A stretch of DNA of 64,000 nt, taken from Curtobacterium sp. MCJR17_055. GTDB taxonomy: Bacteria; Actinomycetota; Actinomycetes; Actinomycetales; Microbacteriaceae. The translations under genes and the position numbers were made by a program. The notes under the pieces are model-generated. The model was not told the DNA's origin. It made no database searches and saw only the letters and a program-made list of their open reading frames with translations. This document shows positions 34,911-43,511 of the stretch, one piece after another; the stretch's first letter is position 1; each line of letters starts with the position of its first letter. The stretch spans positions 248,001 through 312,000 of the forward strand of contig NZ_QKLF01000004.1 in assembly GCF_003224335.1 (NCBI RefSeq). The letters are read 5' to 3'.

Positions 34911-37705
34911 TCGTCGAGAGCCCCGCGAAGGCCAAGACGATCGCGCAATACCTCGGCGACGGATACGAAGTCCAGGCGTCCGTCGGACACATCCGCGACC
35001 TCGTCGAGCCCAAGAACCTGCCCGCCGAGCTCAAGAAGGGCTCCCTCGGCAAGTTCTCGGTCGACGTCGACAACGGGTTCGAGCCGTACTACGTCGTCTC
35101 CGATGCCAAGAAGAAGACCGTCGCCGACCTCAAGCGCGCCTTGAAGGACGCCGACGAGCTCTACCTCGCAACAGATGAAGACCGCGAGGGCGAGGCCATC
35201 GCGTGGCACCTGCTGCAGGTCCTGAAGCCCAAGGTGCCCGTCAAGCGCATGGTCTTCCACGAGATCACCAAGGAAGCGATCCAGCGCGCGCAGGAAGCCA
35301 CGCGGGAACTCGACACCGCGCTCGTCGATGCGCAGGAGACCCGTCGGATCCTCGACCGTCTCTACGGGTACGAGGTCTCGCCGGTCCTGTGGCGCAAGGT
35401 CGGCCCGGGCCTGTCCGCCGGCCGCGTGCAGTCGGCCGCGACCCGACTCGTGGTCGACCGGGAGCGCGAGCGCTTGGCCTTCGTCTCGGCGAACTACTGG
35501 GACCTGACCGCCCGGTTCGAGAAGGCCGACGACGGGACGTTCACCGCACGCCTCGCCCGGATCCACGGGAAGCGCGTCGCCTCCGGACGCGACTTCGACG
35601 ACCGCGGCGCGACCACGTCCGACGTCGTCCGGCTCGACGAGACGTCGGCGAGTGCGCTCTCCGCGGTCCTCGAGCGCGCCGGCGACGCGGTCGTCCGCAG
35701 CGTCGAGTCGAAGCCGTACACCCGCCGACCAGCCGCGCCGTTCACGACGTCGACCCTGCAGCAGGAGGCGGCACGCAAGCTCCGCTTCTCCGCGCGGCAG
35801 ACGATGAGCGTCGCGCAGGGCCTGTACGAGAACGGTCACATCACCTACATGCGTACCGACTCCGCCTCGCTCTCGCAGCAGGCGGTCTCGGCGGCGCGGA
35901 AGCAGGCGACCGCGCTCTACGGTGCCGACTCCGTCCCGGCGAAGCCGCGCTCGTACGCCGGCAAGAGCAAGAACGCGCAGGAGGCGCACGAGGCCATCCG
36001 GCCCGCGGGTGACACCTTCAAGACGCCATCCCAGATGGAGGGCGTCCTGCGCGGCAACGACCTCCGGCTGTACGACCTCATCTGGAAGCGCACCGTCGCC
36101 TCGCAGATGGCGGACGCCAAGGGGTCGACCGCGTCCGTCGTGCTCGGCATCACCTCGACCGAACCGGTGGAGGGCCTGGCGTCCACGGCGTCCGGCACCG
36201 ACGTGGAGTTCACCGCGTCCGGCACGGTCATCACCTTCCGCGGGTTCCTCAACGCCTACGAGGAAGGTCGTGACGAGGAGCGCGCCGCGGGGGACTCCGC
36301 CGACGACGCCAAGCTGCCGCAGATGACCGAGGGCGACCACCTCGGCGTCCACGACGTCGCCGCCAAGGGGCACGACACCTCGGCACCGCCCCGTTACACC
36401 GAGGCGAGCCTGGTGAAGACGCTCGAGGAGCTCGGCATCGGCCGTCCCTCGACCTACGCCGCGATCATCTCCACGATCATGGACCGCGGGTACGTCACGC
36501 AGCGTGGAACGGCCCTCGTGCCGAACTGGATCGCGTTCAGCGTCGTCCGACTCCTCGAGGAGTACTTCGGCGACCTCGTGCAGTACGACTTCACCGCCGA
36601 GATGGAGAGCGACCTCGACCGCATCGCGAGCGGTGACGAGGACCGGGTCGACTGGCTCAAGGGCTTCTACTTCGGCGGCGACGACCAGCGCGGCCTCCGG
36701 ACGGTCATCGACAACCTCGGGGAGATCGACGCCCGCGAGATCAACTCGGTCGAACTCGCACCGGGACTGACCCTCCGCATCGGTCGGTACGGCCCGTACA
36801 TCGAGACGCCGAGCGACGACCCCGAGAAGCCGCGGCGGGTGAACGTCCCCGAGGACATCGCCCCCGACGAACTCACGCTCGAGAAGGCGCGGGAGCTCGT
36901 CGAGGCACCCGTGATCGGTGACCGGGTCGTCGGCATCAACCCGGAGACCGGCAAGGAGGTCCTCGCCAAGGACGGCCGCTTCGGTCCGTACGTGACCGAG
37001 CGCACCCCGGAGCCCGAGCCGACGGTCGACCCGGCGACGGGCGAGGTCCTGCCGGCGACGGCCGAGTCGGACCCGTCGGCGGCAGCGGAAGCCACCACGA
37101 CGACGACGACCACCACGAAGACCACCGCGACGAAGACGGCGGCCAAGGGGAAGACCCCGGCGGCGAAGAAGACGACGAAGAAGGCGGCAGCAGCCCCGAA
37201 GGAGCGCACGGCGTCCCTGTTCAAGTCGATGGACCCGCAGACCGTCGACCTCGAGACCGCGCTCAAGCTCCTCGACCTGCCCCGCACGGTCGGCACGGAC
37301 CCGGAGTCCGGCGAGGAGATCACGGCGCAGAACGGCCGCTACGGTCCGTACCTCAAGAAGGGCACGGACACCCGGACGCTCCCGAGCGAGGACGCGATCT
37401 TCGACGTCGATCTACCCGGCGCCCTCGAGTTGTTCGCGCAGCCGAAGTACGGCGCCAAGCGTGCCGCCAGCGCGGCGCTGAAGGAGTTCGACGCCGACCC
37501 GGTGTCCGGCAAGCCGATCAAGGTGAAGGACGGCCGTTTCGGTCCGTACGTCACCGACGGTGAGACGAACGCGACGATCCCGCGCGGCGAGGAGGTCGAG
37601 GCGGTCGATTTCGAGCGCGCGGTCCAGCTCCTCGCCGACAAGCGCGCGAAGGGTCCGGTCAAGAAGAAGGCCCCCGCCCGACGCGCCCCCGCCAAGAAGA
37701 AGTGA
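34886..37705 (+). CDS. topA: DNA topoisomerase I
   Basis: Type IA topoisomerase that relaxes negative supercoils. The 939 residues start with the TOPRIM domain (KKLVIVESPAKAKTIAQYLG, then the acidic DEDREGEAIAWHL), continue with the toroidal core and active-site Tyr321 in HITYMRTDS, and end in three topoisomerase C-terminal repeats (RFGPYVTERT, RYGPYLKKGT, RFGPYVTDG) in place of zinc fingers. Between the first and second repeat is a Thr-rich then Lys/Ala-rich linker, and the protein ends in a Lys/Ala/Pro basic tail, as in mycobacterial TopA. GTG 34886 follows AAGGAG at good spacing. GTGA overlap with tmk. Confidence 0.97.
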   Translation: MPGTKKLVIVESPAKAKTIAQYLGDGYEVQASVGHIRDLVEPKNLPAELKKGSLGKFSVDVDNGFEPYYVVSDAKKKTVADLKRALKDADELYLATDEDREGEAIAWHLLQVLKPKVPVKRMVFHEITKEAIQRAQEATRELDTALVDAQETRRILDRLYGYEVSPVLWRKVGPGLSAGRVQSAATRLVVDRERERLAFVSANYWDLTARFEKADDGTFTARLARIHGKRVASGRDFDDRGATTSDVVRLDETSASALSAVLERAGDAVVRSVESKPYTRRPAAPFTTSTLQQEAARKLRFSARQTMSVAQGLYENGHITYMRTDSASLSQQAVSAARKQATALYGADSVPAKPRSYAGKSKNAQEAHEAIRPAGDTFKTPSQMEGVLRGNDLRLYDLIWKRTVASQMADAKGSTASVVLGITSTEPVEGLASTASGTDVEFTASGTVITFRGFLNAYEEGRDEERAAGDSADDAKLPQMTEGDHLGVHDVAAKGHDTSAPPRYTEASLVKTLEELGIGRPSTYAAIISTIMDRGYVTQRGTALVPNWIAFSVVRLLEEYFGDLVQYDFTAEMESDLDRIASGDEDRVDWLKGFYFGGDDQRGLRTVIDNLGEIDAREINSVELAPGLTLRIGRYGPYIETPSDDPEKPRRVNVPEDIAPDELTLEKARELVEAPVIGDRVVGINPETGKEVLAKDGRFGPYVTERTPEPEPTVDPATGEVLPATAESDPSAAAEATTTTTTTTKTTATKTAAKGKTPAAKKTTKKAAAAPKERTASLFKSMDPQTVDLETALKLLDLPRTVGTDPESGEEITAQNGRYGPYLKKGTDTRTLPSEDAIFDVDLPGALELFAQPKYGAKRAASAALKEFDADPVSGKPIKVKDGRFGPYVTDGETNATIPRGEEVEAVDFERAVQLLADKRAKGPVKKKAPARRAPAKKK

Positions 37706-38373
37706 CGCCGGACGCCGCCGTGTCCGGACCGTCGCCCGTCGCCGCCCGCGGGTGGTTCATCACCCTCGAGGGTGGCGACGGCGCCGGCAAGACCACCCAG
37801 GCCGAGCGCCTCGAGCAGTGGCTCGTGGACCACGGCCTGGAGGTCGTCCGGACGCGGGAGCCGGGCGGAACGCCCCTCGGGCAGCGCATCCGCGAGATCG
37901 TGCTGCACGAGCGTGGTCACGTCGCCCCGCGCGCCGAGGCACTGCTGTACGCGGCCGACCGAGCGCACCACGTCGAGACCGTCGTGCGTCCGGCACTCGC
38001 CCGTGGTGCGGTCGTGCTCCAGGACCGGTACATCGACTCCTCGGTGGCCTACCAGGGCGTCGCACGCGGCCTCGGTGCGGAGCAGATCCGGACCGTCTCG
38101 GACTGGGCTGCCGACGGCTTGACGCCGGACCTCACCGTGCTGCTCGACGTCGACGTGTCCATCGGACGGGCCCGGGTCGCCGCGGCCCGCGGCGACGTCT
38201 TCGACCGCCTTGAGTCCGAAGCGGAGATGTTCCACGAGACGGTGCGCGCGGCCTTCCTCGCGATGGCGGGGGCGGAGCCCGAGCGGTTCCTCGTCGTCGA
38301 CGCCGCGGAACCCGCCGACACGGTGCAGGGACACATCCGTGCAGCGGTCTCCGGCCGCGTCGGGGTCTCCTGA
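37702..38373 (+). CDS. tmk: Thymidylate kinase
   Basis: Phosphorylates dTMP to dTDP for DNA synthesis. The 223-residue protein has the P-loop LEGGDGAGKTT (residues 22-32), the DR motif in LQDRYIDSSVAYQG and the lid region ARGDVFDRLE. GTG starts within the topA stop, giving a topA-tmk-holB order known from many actinobacteria. A thymidine kinase gene elsewhere in the window supplies the salvage route to its substrate. Confidence 0.96.
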   Translation: MTPDAAVSGPSPVAARGWFITLEGGDGAGKTTQAERLEQWLVDHGLEVVRTREPGGTPLGQRIREIVLHERGHVAPRAEALLYAADRAHHVETVVRPALARGAVVLQDRYIDSSVAYQGVARGLGAEQIRTVSDWAADGLTPDLTVLLDVDVSIGRARVAAARGDVFDRLESEAEMFHETVRAAFLAMAGAEPERFLVVDAAEPADTVQGHIRAAVSGRVGVS

Positions 38374-38419
38374 TGCCCGCGACCGGTCGGCCGTCGGTGG
38401 CGGCTGGGAAGATCGCCCC

Positions 38420-39562
38420 GTGAGCGTGTGGGAGGGCCTGACCGGGCAGGAGGAGTCCGTGGCTGCACTGCGCAGCGCCGCGGAGTCGACCGACGGCACC
38501 GGGGGCATGACCCACTCGTGGCTCATCACCGGTCCGCCCGGGTCGGGACGGTCGAACGTCGCCGCCGCCTTCGCCGCAGCACTCGTGGGGAACGGTCCGG
38601 ACGACGACCACACGCTGCGGCTCATCGCCGCGGGCACGCATCCGGACGTGTCGCGGCTCACCACCCAGCGGGTCATCATCACCATCGACGAGATCCGTGC
38701 GCTCGTGACCTCGTCGCACTTCTCGCCCTCGGTCGGCCGGTACCGCGTGATGATCGTCGAGGACGCCGACCGGATGACCGAACGCACCTCGAACCTGCTG
38801 CTCAAAGCGCTCGAGGAACCGCCTGAGCGCACCGTGTGGATCCTGTGCGCGCCGAGTGAGGCGGACCTCCTCCCGACCATCCGGTCACGCGTCCGCTCCG
38901 TGCGCCTGCGGGTGCCCGGGATCGAGTCTGTGGCCGACCTCATCGTCGCCCGCACCGGCGTGGACCGGGTCCTCGCGACCGATGCCGCCCGGCAGGCGCA
39001 GAGCCACATCGGGATGGCCCAACGGCTCGCCACCAGCGAGGACGCCCGTGACCGCCGCCGTCGCACCCTGACGACCGTGCTCGGGATCCGGAGCGTCGGC
39101 GACGCCGTGAACGCCGCGGCCGCGCTGCTCGCCGTGGCGGACGAGGACGCCAAGGCGATCACGCTCGAACGTGACGCCGAGGAACGCGACGCAGCGCTCC
39201 GGTCGCTCGGCGTGCAGCCGGGCGGGACGGTGCCGCCGGCGCTCCGGTCGCAGCTGCGTGCGCTGGAGGAAGACCAGAAGCGGCGCGCGACCCGGAGCCT
39301 CCGTGACGGGTTGGACCGTATCCTCGTGGACGTCTCCTCGCTCTACCGGGATCTGTTGCTCCTCGGTCTCGGCGCACCGGCGGAACCGGTGAACCTGACG
39401 ATCCGGCACGAGCTCGAGCGGGCGCTGCCGTCCGTGCCGCCGGCCGCCGCGCTGGAGGTGCTCGACGCGATCGCCACCGCACGACAGCGGATCGGCGCGA
39501 ACGTCGCGGCCCTCCTGGCGCTCGAGGCCCTGCTCGTCACGGTGGCCCGCGCCGTCCGCTGA
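38420..39562 (+). CDS. holB: DNA polymerase III delta' subunit
   Basis: Clamp-loader stator subunit of 380 residues with an AAA+ fold. The P-loop reads GPPGSGRSN with Arg instead of Lys, as expected for a non-ATP-binding delta'. The sensor region RVMIVEDADRMTERTSNLLLKALEEPP is clear. Two departures from the family: the four-cysteine zinc module normally between the P-loop and the AGTHPDV motif is gone, leaving VGNGPDDDHTLRLIAAGTHPDV, and the SRC arginine-finger motif reads SRV. GTG 38420 has no strong ribosome-binding site. It lies 46 bases after tmk. Confidence 0.93.
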   Translation: MSVWEGLTGQEESVAALRSAAESTDGTGGMTHSWLITGPPGSGRSNVAAAFAAALVGNGPDDDHTLRLIAAGTHPDVSRLTTQRVIITIDEIRALVTSSHFSPSVGRYRVMIVEDADRMTERTSNLLLKALEEPPERTVWILCAPSEADLLPTIRSRVRSVRLRVPGIESVADLIVARTGVDRVLATDAARQAQSHIGMAQRLATSEDARDRRRRTLTTVLGIRSVGDAVNAAAALLAVADEDAKAITLERDAEERDAALRSLGVQPGGTVPPALRSQLRALEEDQKRRATRSLRDGLDRILVDVSSLYRDLLLLGLGAPAEPVNLTIRHELERALPSVPPAAALEVLDAIATARQRIGANVAALLALEALLVTVARAVR

Positions 39563-39650
39563 CCGACGGCGCCGCCATCGGGTGCGCACGGGCCGTTCCC
39601 GCGCGTCCTCTCATGCCGCCCGCTGCGGTGCGCGTGCGAGGATCGTGCCC

Positions 39651-40307
39651 ATGACCGATGCCGAACCGGGCCTCCGCGAGCGGAAGCGCCGCGCCACCCG
39701 ACTGGCGATCCAGCAGGCCGCGCTGCACGTCGCGCTCGAGCACGGTCTCGCCGCGGTCACCGTCGACGAGGTGTCCCGCCGTGCCGACATCTCGCCCCGC
39801 ACGTTCTTCAACTACTTCCCGAGCAAGGAACAGGCGATCCTCGGCGACGACCCGACGCTGCCGCAGGGGGAGGAGGTCGAGGTGTTCGTCGCCGGCGGTC
39901 CCTCGGGCGAACTGCTGTCCGACCTCGGCGCCCTGCTCGTGCACTCGGCGCGTGAACTCGTCGAGGAGCGCGGTCTGATCGGGGAGCGGCAGCAGGTCCT
40001 CCGTGCGAACCCGGAACTGTTCAGTCGACGGATGGCCTCGATGCAGGAGTTCCAGGCCGAGCTCCAGACGGTGGTCGAGCGGCGGCTCCAGCGCGACGCC
40101 ACCCTGAGCGGTGACGAGGCCACCGCGGACGCCGATGTCCCTCCGGCCCTCCGCCGACGTGCCCGGCTCGCGACGCTCGTCGGACTGGCGGCACTCCGGC
40201 ACGCCTGGTGGGAGTGGTCCGAACCGGGGTCGGCGGTGCACCTGACCGATGAGCTGGAGCGGTCGTTCGACGATCTCGGCGCGCTCGTTTCGCGCTCGCT
40301 CGTCTGA
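39651..40307 (+). CDS. TetR family transcriptional regulator
   Basis: Repressor of 218 residues. Residues 10-60 are a typical TetR DNA-binding domain: RERKRRATRLAIQQAAL, then HGLAAVTVDEVSRRADISPRTFFNYFPSKEQAI, the F-NYF-SKE recognition region. The C-terminal domain is of the MftR/ 'large actinobacterial TetR' type with a conserved RLATLVGLAALRHAWWEW helix. No target gene is adjacent: holB precedes it on the same strand and a tRNA follows. The start ATG has no Shine-Dalgarno sequence; the hexamer GAGGAT seven bases upstream only weakly resembles a -10. Confidence 0.9.
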   Translation: MTDAEPGLRERKRRATRLAIQQAALHVALEHGLAAVTVDEVSRRADISPRTFFNYFPSKEQAILGDDPTLPQGEEVEVFVAGGPSGELLSDLGALLVHSARELVEERGLIGERQQVLRANPELFSRRMASMQEFQAELQTVVERRLQRDATLSGDEATADADVPPALRRRARLATLVGLAALRHAWWEWSEPGSAVHLTDELERSFDDLGALVSRSLV

Positions 40308-40312
40308 TCCTG

Positions 40313-40351
40313 TACAGTTGTTTCTCGTGCCGCTCCGGGTCATCCGGAGCG
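40313..40351 (+). promoter_or_regulatory. tRNA-Thr promoter and leader hairpin
   Basis: -10 TACAGT (40313-40318) with the extended TG upstream. A perfect 8-bp hairpin CGCTCCGG/CCGGAGCG with a five-base loop (40331-40351) follows just before the mature tRNA, either in its 5' leader or as the terminator of the TetR gene. Confidence 0.5.
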
Positions 40352-40354
40352 TCC

Positions 40355-40427
40355 GCCGCCTTAGCTCAGTCGGTAGAGCGATTCACTCGTAATGAATAGG
40401 TCGTCGGTTCGATTCCGACAGGCGGCT
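40355..40427 (+). tRNA. thrT: tRNA-Thr(CGT)
   Basis: Acceptor stem GCCGCCT/AGGCGGC with discriminator T, D-arm with TAGCTCAGTCGGTAGAGC, anticodon stem ATTCA/TGAAT around loop CTCGTAA (anticodon CGT, codon ACG), T-arm GGTTCGATTCC. 73 bases, CCA not encoded. Confidence 0.97.
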
Positions 40428-40433
40428 CCGACC

Positions 40434-40463
40434 ACCCCCTCGTTCCTCCGGGAGCGAGGGGGT
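40434..40463 (+). terminator. Terminator after tRNA-Thr
   Basis: Thirteen-bp stem with one G-T pair (40434-40446 with 40451-40463) and a four-base loop, followed by TCGTGCTTCC. Confidence 0.8.
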
Positions 40464-40528
40464 TCGTGCTTCCCGGGGCGGCCCGCGTCAGGCTTGGTCG
40501 CGGGCAGGGTCGCCGGCCGGGAGGCCCG

Positions 40529-42223
40529 TCACCGGCACACGTGCACGCGCGCCTCCCACGGACGCAACATCCCGGTCGAGCCCGGCTCCCCGAGGTTCCC
40601 GAGCACGAGGTCGCCCGTCCGCCCCGCGATGCCGTCGGGCAGGACGAGGTCCGACGACGACAGGTTCGCGACGACGACGAGCGGTGGGTCGTCCTCGTTC
40701 CCGGTCGACCCGTCCGGGAGTGCCCGCGTGAACGCCCACAGCACCGGGTGCTCCGGCTCGAGGAGCGTGAAGGTGCCGAGCTGCACGGTCCGCGACCGGT
40801 GCCGCAGCGCGATGAGCCGCCGGTGGTGTTCGTACACGGACCGGTCCCCGGCGGCGCGGTCCGCCGCGACGGTGACGTGCGGCCAGCCCTGCCCCATCCC
40901 GATCCACGGCTCCGCGGTCGAGAACCCACCGGCAGGCTCGCTGTCGTCCCAGGGGATCGGCGTCCGGGCGTTGTCACGACTGCGGAACGCCAGTGCCTCG
41001 AGCGCCGACGCGGCGGACATGCCCCGGCCGACGGTCCCGCGGAACCAGTTCACCGACTCGACGTCGCGGTACTGCTCGATCGCGGTGAACCCCGCGTTCA
41101 CCAAGCCGATCTCGTCGCCCTGGTAGACGTACGGCGTCCCGCGGTGCAGGTGCAGCACGGTGGCGAGCAGCGTCGCCGACTCGTAGCGGAAGGCGAACGG
41201 GTCGTCAAACTCCGCCCGTGCCGCCGCCCCGAAGCGCGACACCGGCCGCGGCTGGTCGTGGTTCGACAGGTACAGCGAGTTCCAGCCGCGCTGCTCGAGC
41301 CCCGTCTGCCACCGCGCGAGCGAGGCCTTCAGCGCCGGTAGGTCAGTTTCCTGCCGGGTGAACTTCGACGCCGGCGCGTGGTCGAGCCCGACGTGCTCGA
41401 ACTGGAACACCATGCCGAGTTCGTGCCGCTCCGGAGCGGTGAACAGCACGGCGTCCTCGACCGAGACGCCCGGCATCTCGCCGACGGTGAGCAGCGCGTC
41501 CCGGCCGGCGAACACCCGGTCGTGCATCTCCTGCAGGTGCTCGTGGACCCGCGGCTGCATGACGTAGGCGTCGCTGTCGCCGGACAGGGCGTCGTCGTCC
41601 TTCGCGATGTGGTTGATGACGTCCATCCGGAAGCCGTCGACGCCGCGGTCGAGCCAGCGGTTCATCATGTCGTACACGGCGGCACGCATGTCCGGGTTCT
41701 CCCAGTTCAGGTCCGGCTGCTGCGGCGTGAACATGTGCAGGTAGTACTGGCCGGTGCCGGGGTCCCACGACCATGCGGGGCCGCCGAACGCGGCGCGCCA
41801 GCGGTTCGGCTCGTGCCCGTCGACCGGGTCCCGCCAGATGTACCAGTCGTGCTTCGGGCACGTCCGGGAGCGGAGTGCCGCGCGGAACCAGGGGTGCTGG
41901 TCGCTGGTGTGGTTGACGACGAGGTCCATGACGAGCCGCATGCCCCGCCGGTGCACCTCGACGAGCAGCGCGTCGAACTCGTCGATCGTGCCGAACAGCG
42001 GGTCGATGTCCTCGTGGTCCGAGATGTCGTACCCGTTGTCGACCTGCGGTGAGCGGTAGACGGGGGAGAGCCAGACGACGTCGACGCCGAGGTCGGCGAT
42101 GTGGTCGAGGTGCCGGCGCAGCCCGGCGAGGTCACCGACGCCGTCGCCGTTCCCGTCGGCGAAGCTCCGTGGGTACACCTGGTAGACGACGGCTCTCGTC
42201 CACCACGGTTCCGGTCCGGTCAC
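40529..42223 (-). CDS. Alpha-glucosidase / oligo-1,6-glucosidase-like GH13 enzyme
   Basis: Cytoplasmic glycoside hydrolase family 13 enzyme of 564 residues that releases glucose from the non-reducing end of small alpha-glucosides (maltose, isomaltose, sucrose or trehalulose types cannot be told apart). The (beta/alpha)8 barrel is complete: DLVVNHTSD (region I), GFRMDVIN with nucleophile D201, LTVGEMPG with acid/base E249, and SNHDQPR with D323. GTG 42223 has a strong GAGGAGG site. No transporter or LacI regulator is adjacent. The last codons run into a half copy (40512-40536) of the GGGAGGCC palindrome. Confidence 0.92.
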   Translation of the reverse strand: MTGPEPWWTRAVVYQVYPRSFADGNGDGVGDLAGLRRHLDHIADLGVDVVWLSPVYRSPQVDNGYDISDHEDIDPLFGTIDEFDALLVEVHRRGMRLVMDLVVNHTSDQHPWFRAALRSRTCPKHDWYIWRDPVDGHEPNRWRAAFGGPAWSWDPGTGQYYLHMFTPQQPDLNWENPDMRAAVYDMMNRWLDRGVDGFRMDVINHIAKDDDALSGDSDAYVMQPRVHEHLQEMHDRVFAGRDALLTVGEMPGVSVEDAVLFTAPERHELGMVFQFEHVGLDHAPASKFTRQETDLPALKASLARWQTGLEQRGWNSLYLSNHDQPRPVSRFGAAARAEFDDPFAFRYESATLLATVLHLHRGTPYVYQGDEIGLVNAGFTAIEQYRDVESVNWFRGTVGRGMSAASALEALAFRSRDNARTPIPWDDSEPAGGFSTAEPWIGMGQGWPHVTVAADRAAGDRSVYEHHRRLIALRHRSRTVQLGTFTLLEPEHPVLWAFTRALPDGSTGNEDDPPLVVVANLSSSDLVLPDGIAGRTGDLVLGNLGEPGSTGMLRPWEARVHVCR

Positions 42224-42281
42224 GGCGCCTCCTCGCGTCCGGTCCGTGCGCTCGGCGCGCGGACCAACCACCTGTCGGACT

Positions 42282-42313
42282 GGAGGCCTGTCACCCGCCC
42301 GGTGCGGGCCTCC
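42282..42313. repeat. GGAGGCC palindrome in a divergent promoter region
   Basis: GGAGGCC (42282-42288) pairs with GGCCTCC (42307-42313), with an inner CACC/GGTG stem. It lies between two genes that diverge (starts at 42223 and 42430), so termination of either is not its obvious purpose. The rest of this 206-bp region shows only a TAGACA hexamer (42418-42423) six bases before the right-hand gene. Confidence 0.7.
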
Positions 42314-42429
42314 CGTCCGTCTCCTGGTGGACAGCACGGTACGCCGCGCGTCCTGACCGGGCACGGACCGACGGGTGCTCGGTGCAGGCGACACCGGTCC
42401 CGTCACGGCGCGCCTGGTAGACAGGCCGC

Positions 42430-43440
42430 ATGACCGTTCGATGGGGAGTGCTCGGGACCGGTGGCATCGCCCGGTCCTTCGTGGTGGACTGCACCGCCGC
42501 GGGGGTGGAGTTCGTCGCGGTCGGGTCCCGTACCGAGGAGGGCGCCCGTGCCTTCGCGGAGGAGCACGGCATCCCGCGTGCACACGGCGACTACGCGTCC
42601 CTCGTCGCCGACGACCAGGTGGACGCCGTCTACGTGGCGACGCCGCACTCCCGGCACGCCGAGGACGCCCTCCTCGCGATCGCGGCCGGCAAGCACGTCC
42701 TCGTGGAGAAGGCCTTCACGATCACCGCGGCCCAGGCGCGGCGGGTCCGCGACGCCGCACGCGAGCGCGGAGTCCTCGTCGTCGAGGCGATGTGGACCCG
42801 GTTCCTGCCGCAGACCGCGATGATCCGCCGGGTCCTCGCCGAGGGGCGGATCGGGACGCCGCGGTTGGTCGAGGCGACCCACCACCAGGCCCTCCCGACC
42901 GACCCGCGGCACCGGCTCAACGACCCGGCGCTCGGTGGCGGCGCCCTCCTCGACCTCGGGGTGTACCCCGTCTCGTTCGCGGTCGACGTCCTCGGCGTCC
43001 CGACCGGTCTCGTGGCGGCCGGCACGCTCAGTGACCAGGGCGTCGACACCCAGATGGGGATCGTGATGACGCACGAGGGCGGTGCGCAGTCGACCGTGCA
43101 CTTCGCGCTCGACGTGCGGAGCCCGAACAGCGCGTCGATCATCGGGACGGCTGGGCGGATCGACATCGACCCGACCTGGTACACGCCGACCACCTGGCGC
43201 ATCCGGGACGCGGACGGGGCAGTGATCGAGGAGTTCGACGGGCGCGAGGAGCTCGCCGGCTACGCGCACGAGGCCCGTGCCCTCGAGGCCGCGGTCACGG
43301 CGGCGCCCGCCGGGGGCGGACCGGTCGAGACCGCGGAGGACGGTCCGGCCGGCATCGACCACACCGTCGCGGTGATGGCGGTCATGGACGAGGCACGTCG
43401 CCAGGTGGGCGTCCGCTACGCGGCCGACGACGCCGACTGA
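42430..43440 (+). CDS. Gfo/Idh/MocA family oxidoreductase
   Basis: NAD(P)-dependent dehydrogenase of 336 residues, probably acting on a sugar or inositol derivative in the cytoplasm. The Rossmann loop GVLGTGGIAR (residues 6-15), VYVATPHSRHAEDA, the catalytic EKAFT (the EKP motif with Pro replaced by Ala) and GGGALLDLGVYPVSFA, with the D-x-G-x-Y of the family, are visible. Such genes often accompany sugar utilisation; the divergent alpha-glucosidase gives a loose link. No Shine-Dalgarno sequence; possibly leaderless. Confidence 0.92.
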   Translation: MTVRWGVLGTGGIARSFVVDCTAAGVEFVAVGSRTEEGARAFAEEHGIPRAHGDYASLVADDQVDAVYVATPHSRHAEDALLAIAAGKHVLVEKAFTITAAQARRVRDAARERGVLVVEAMWTRFLPQTAMIRRVLAEGRIGTPRLVEATHHQALPTDPRHRLNDPALGGGALLDLGVYPVSFAVDVLGVPTGLVAAGTLSDQGVDTQMGIVMTHEGGAQSTVHFALDVRSPNSASIIGTAGRIDIDPTWYTPTTWRIRDADGAVIEEFDGREELAGYAHEARALEAAVTAAPAGGGPVETAEDGPAGIDHTVAVMAVMDEARRQVGVRYAADDAD

Positions 43441-43498
43441 CCGGCCGTTCCCGCACCGGACGGCCGGTCCCGCCCTGGAGGCCCGACCGCGCGTCTCG

Positions 43499-43511
43499 TA
43501 GGATCGTCCCG
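43499..43511 (+). promoter_or_regulatory. -10 element of leaderless dacB-like transcript
   Basis: TAGGAT (43499-43504) ends seven bases before the ATG; no ribosome-binding site. Confidence 0.55.

Noticed and set aside
39600-39650. Leaderless promoter for the TetR gene at 39651 (GAGGAT, N7, ATG)
   Set aside because: The hexamer lacks the TA of the -10; kept only as a weak resemblance.
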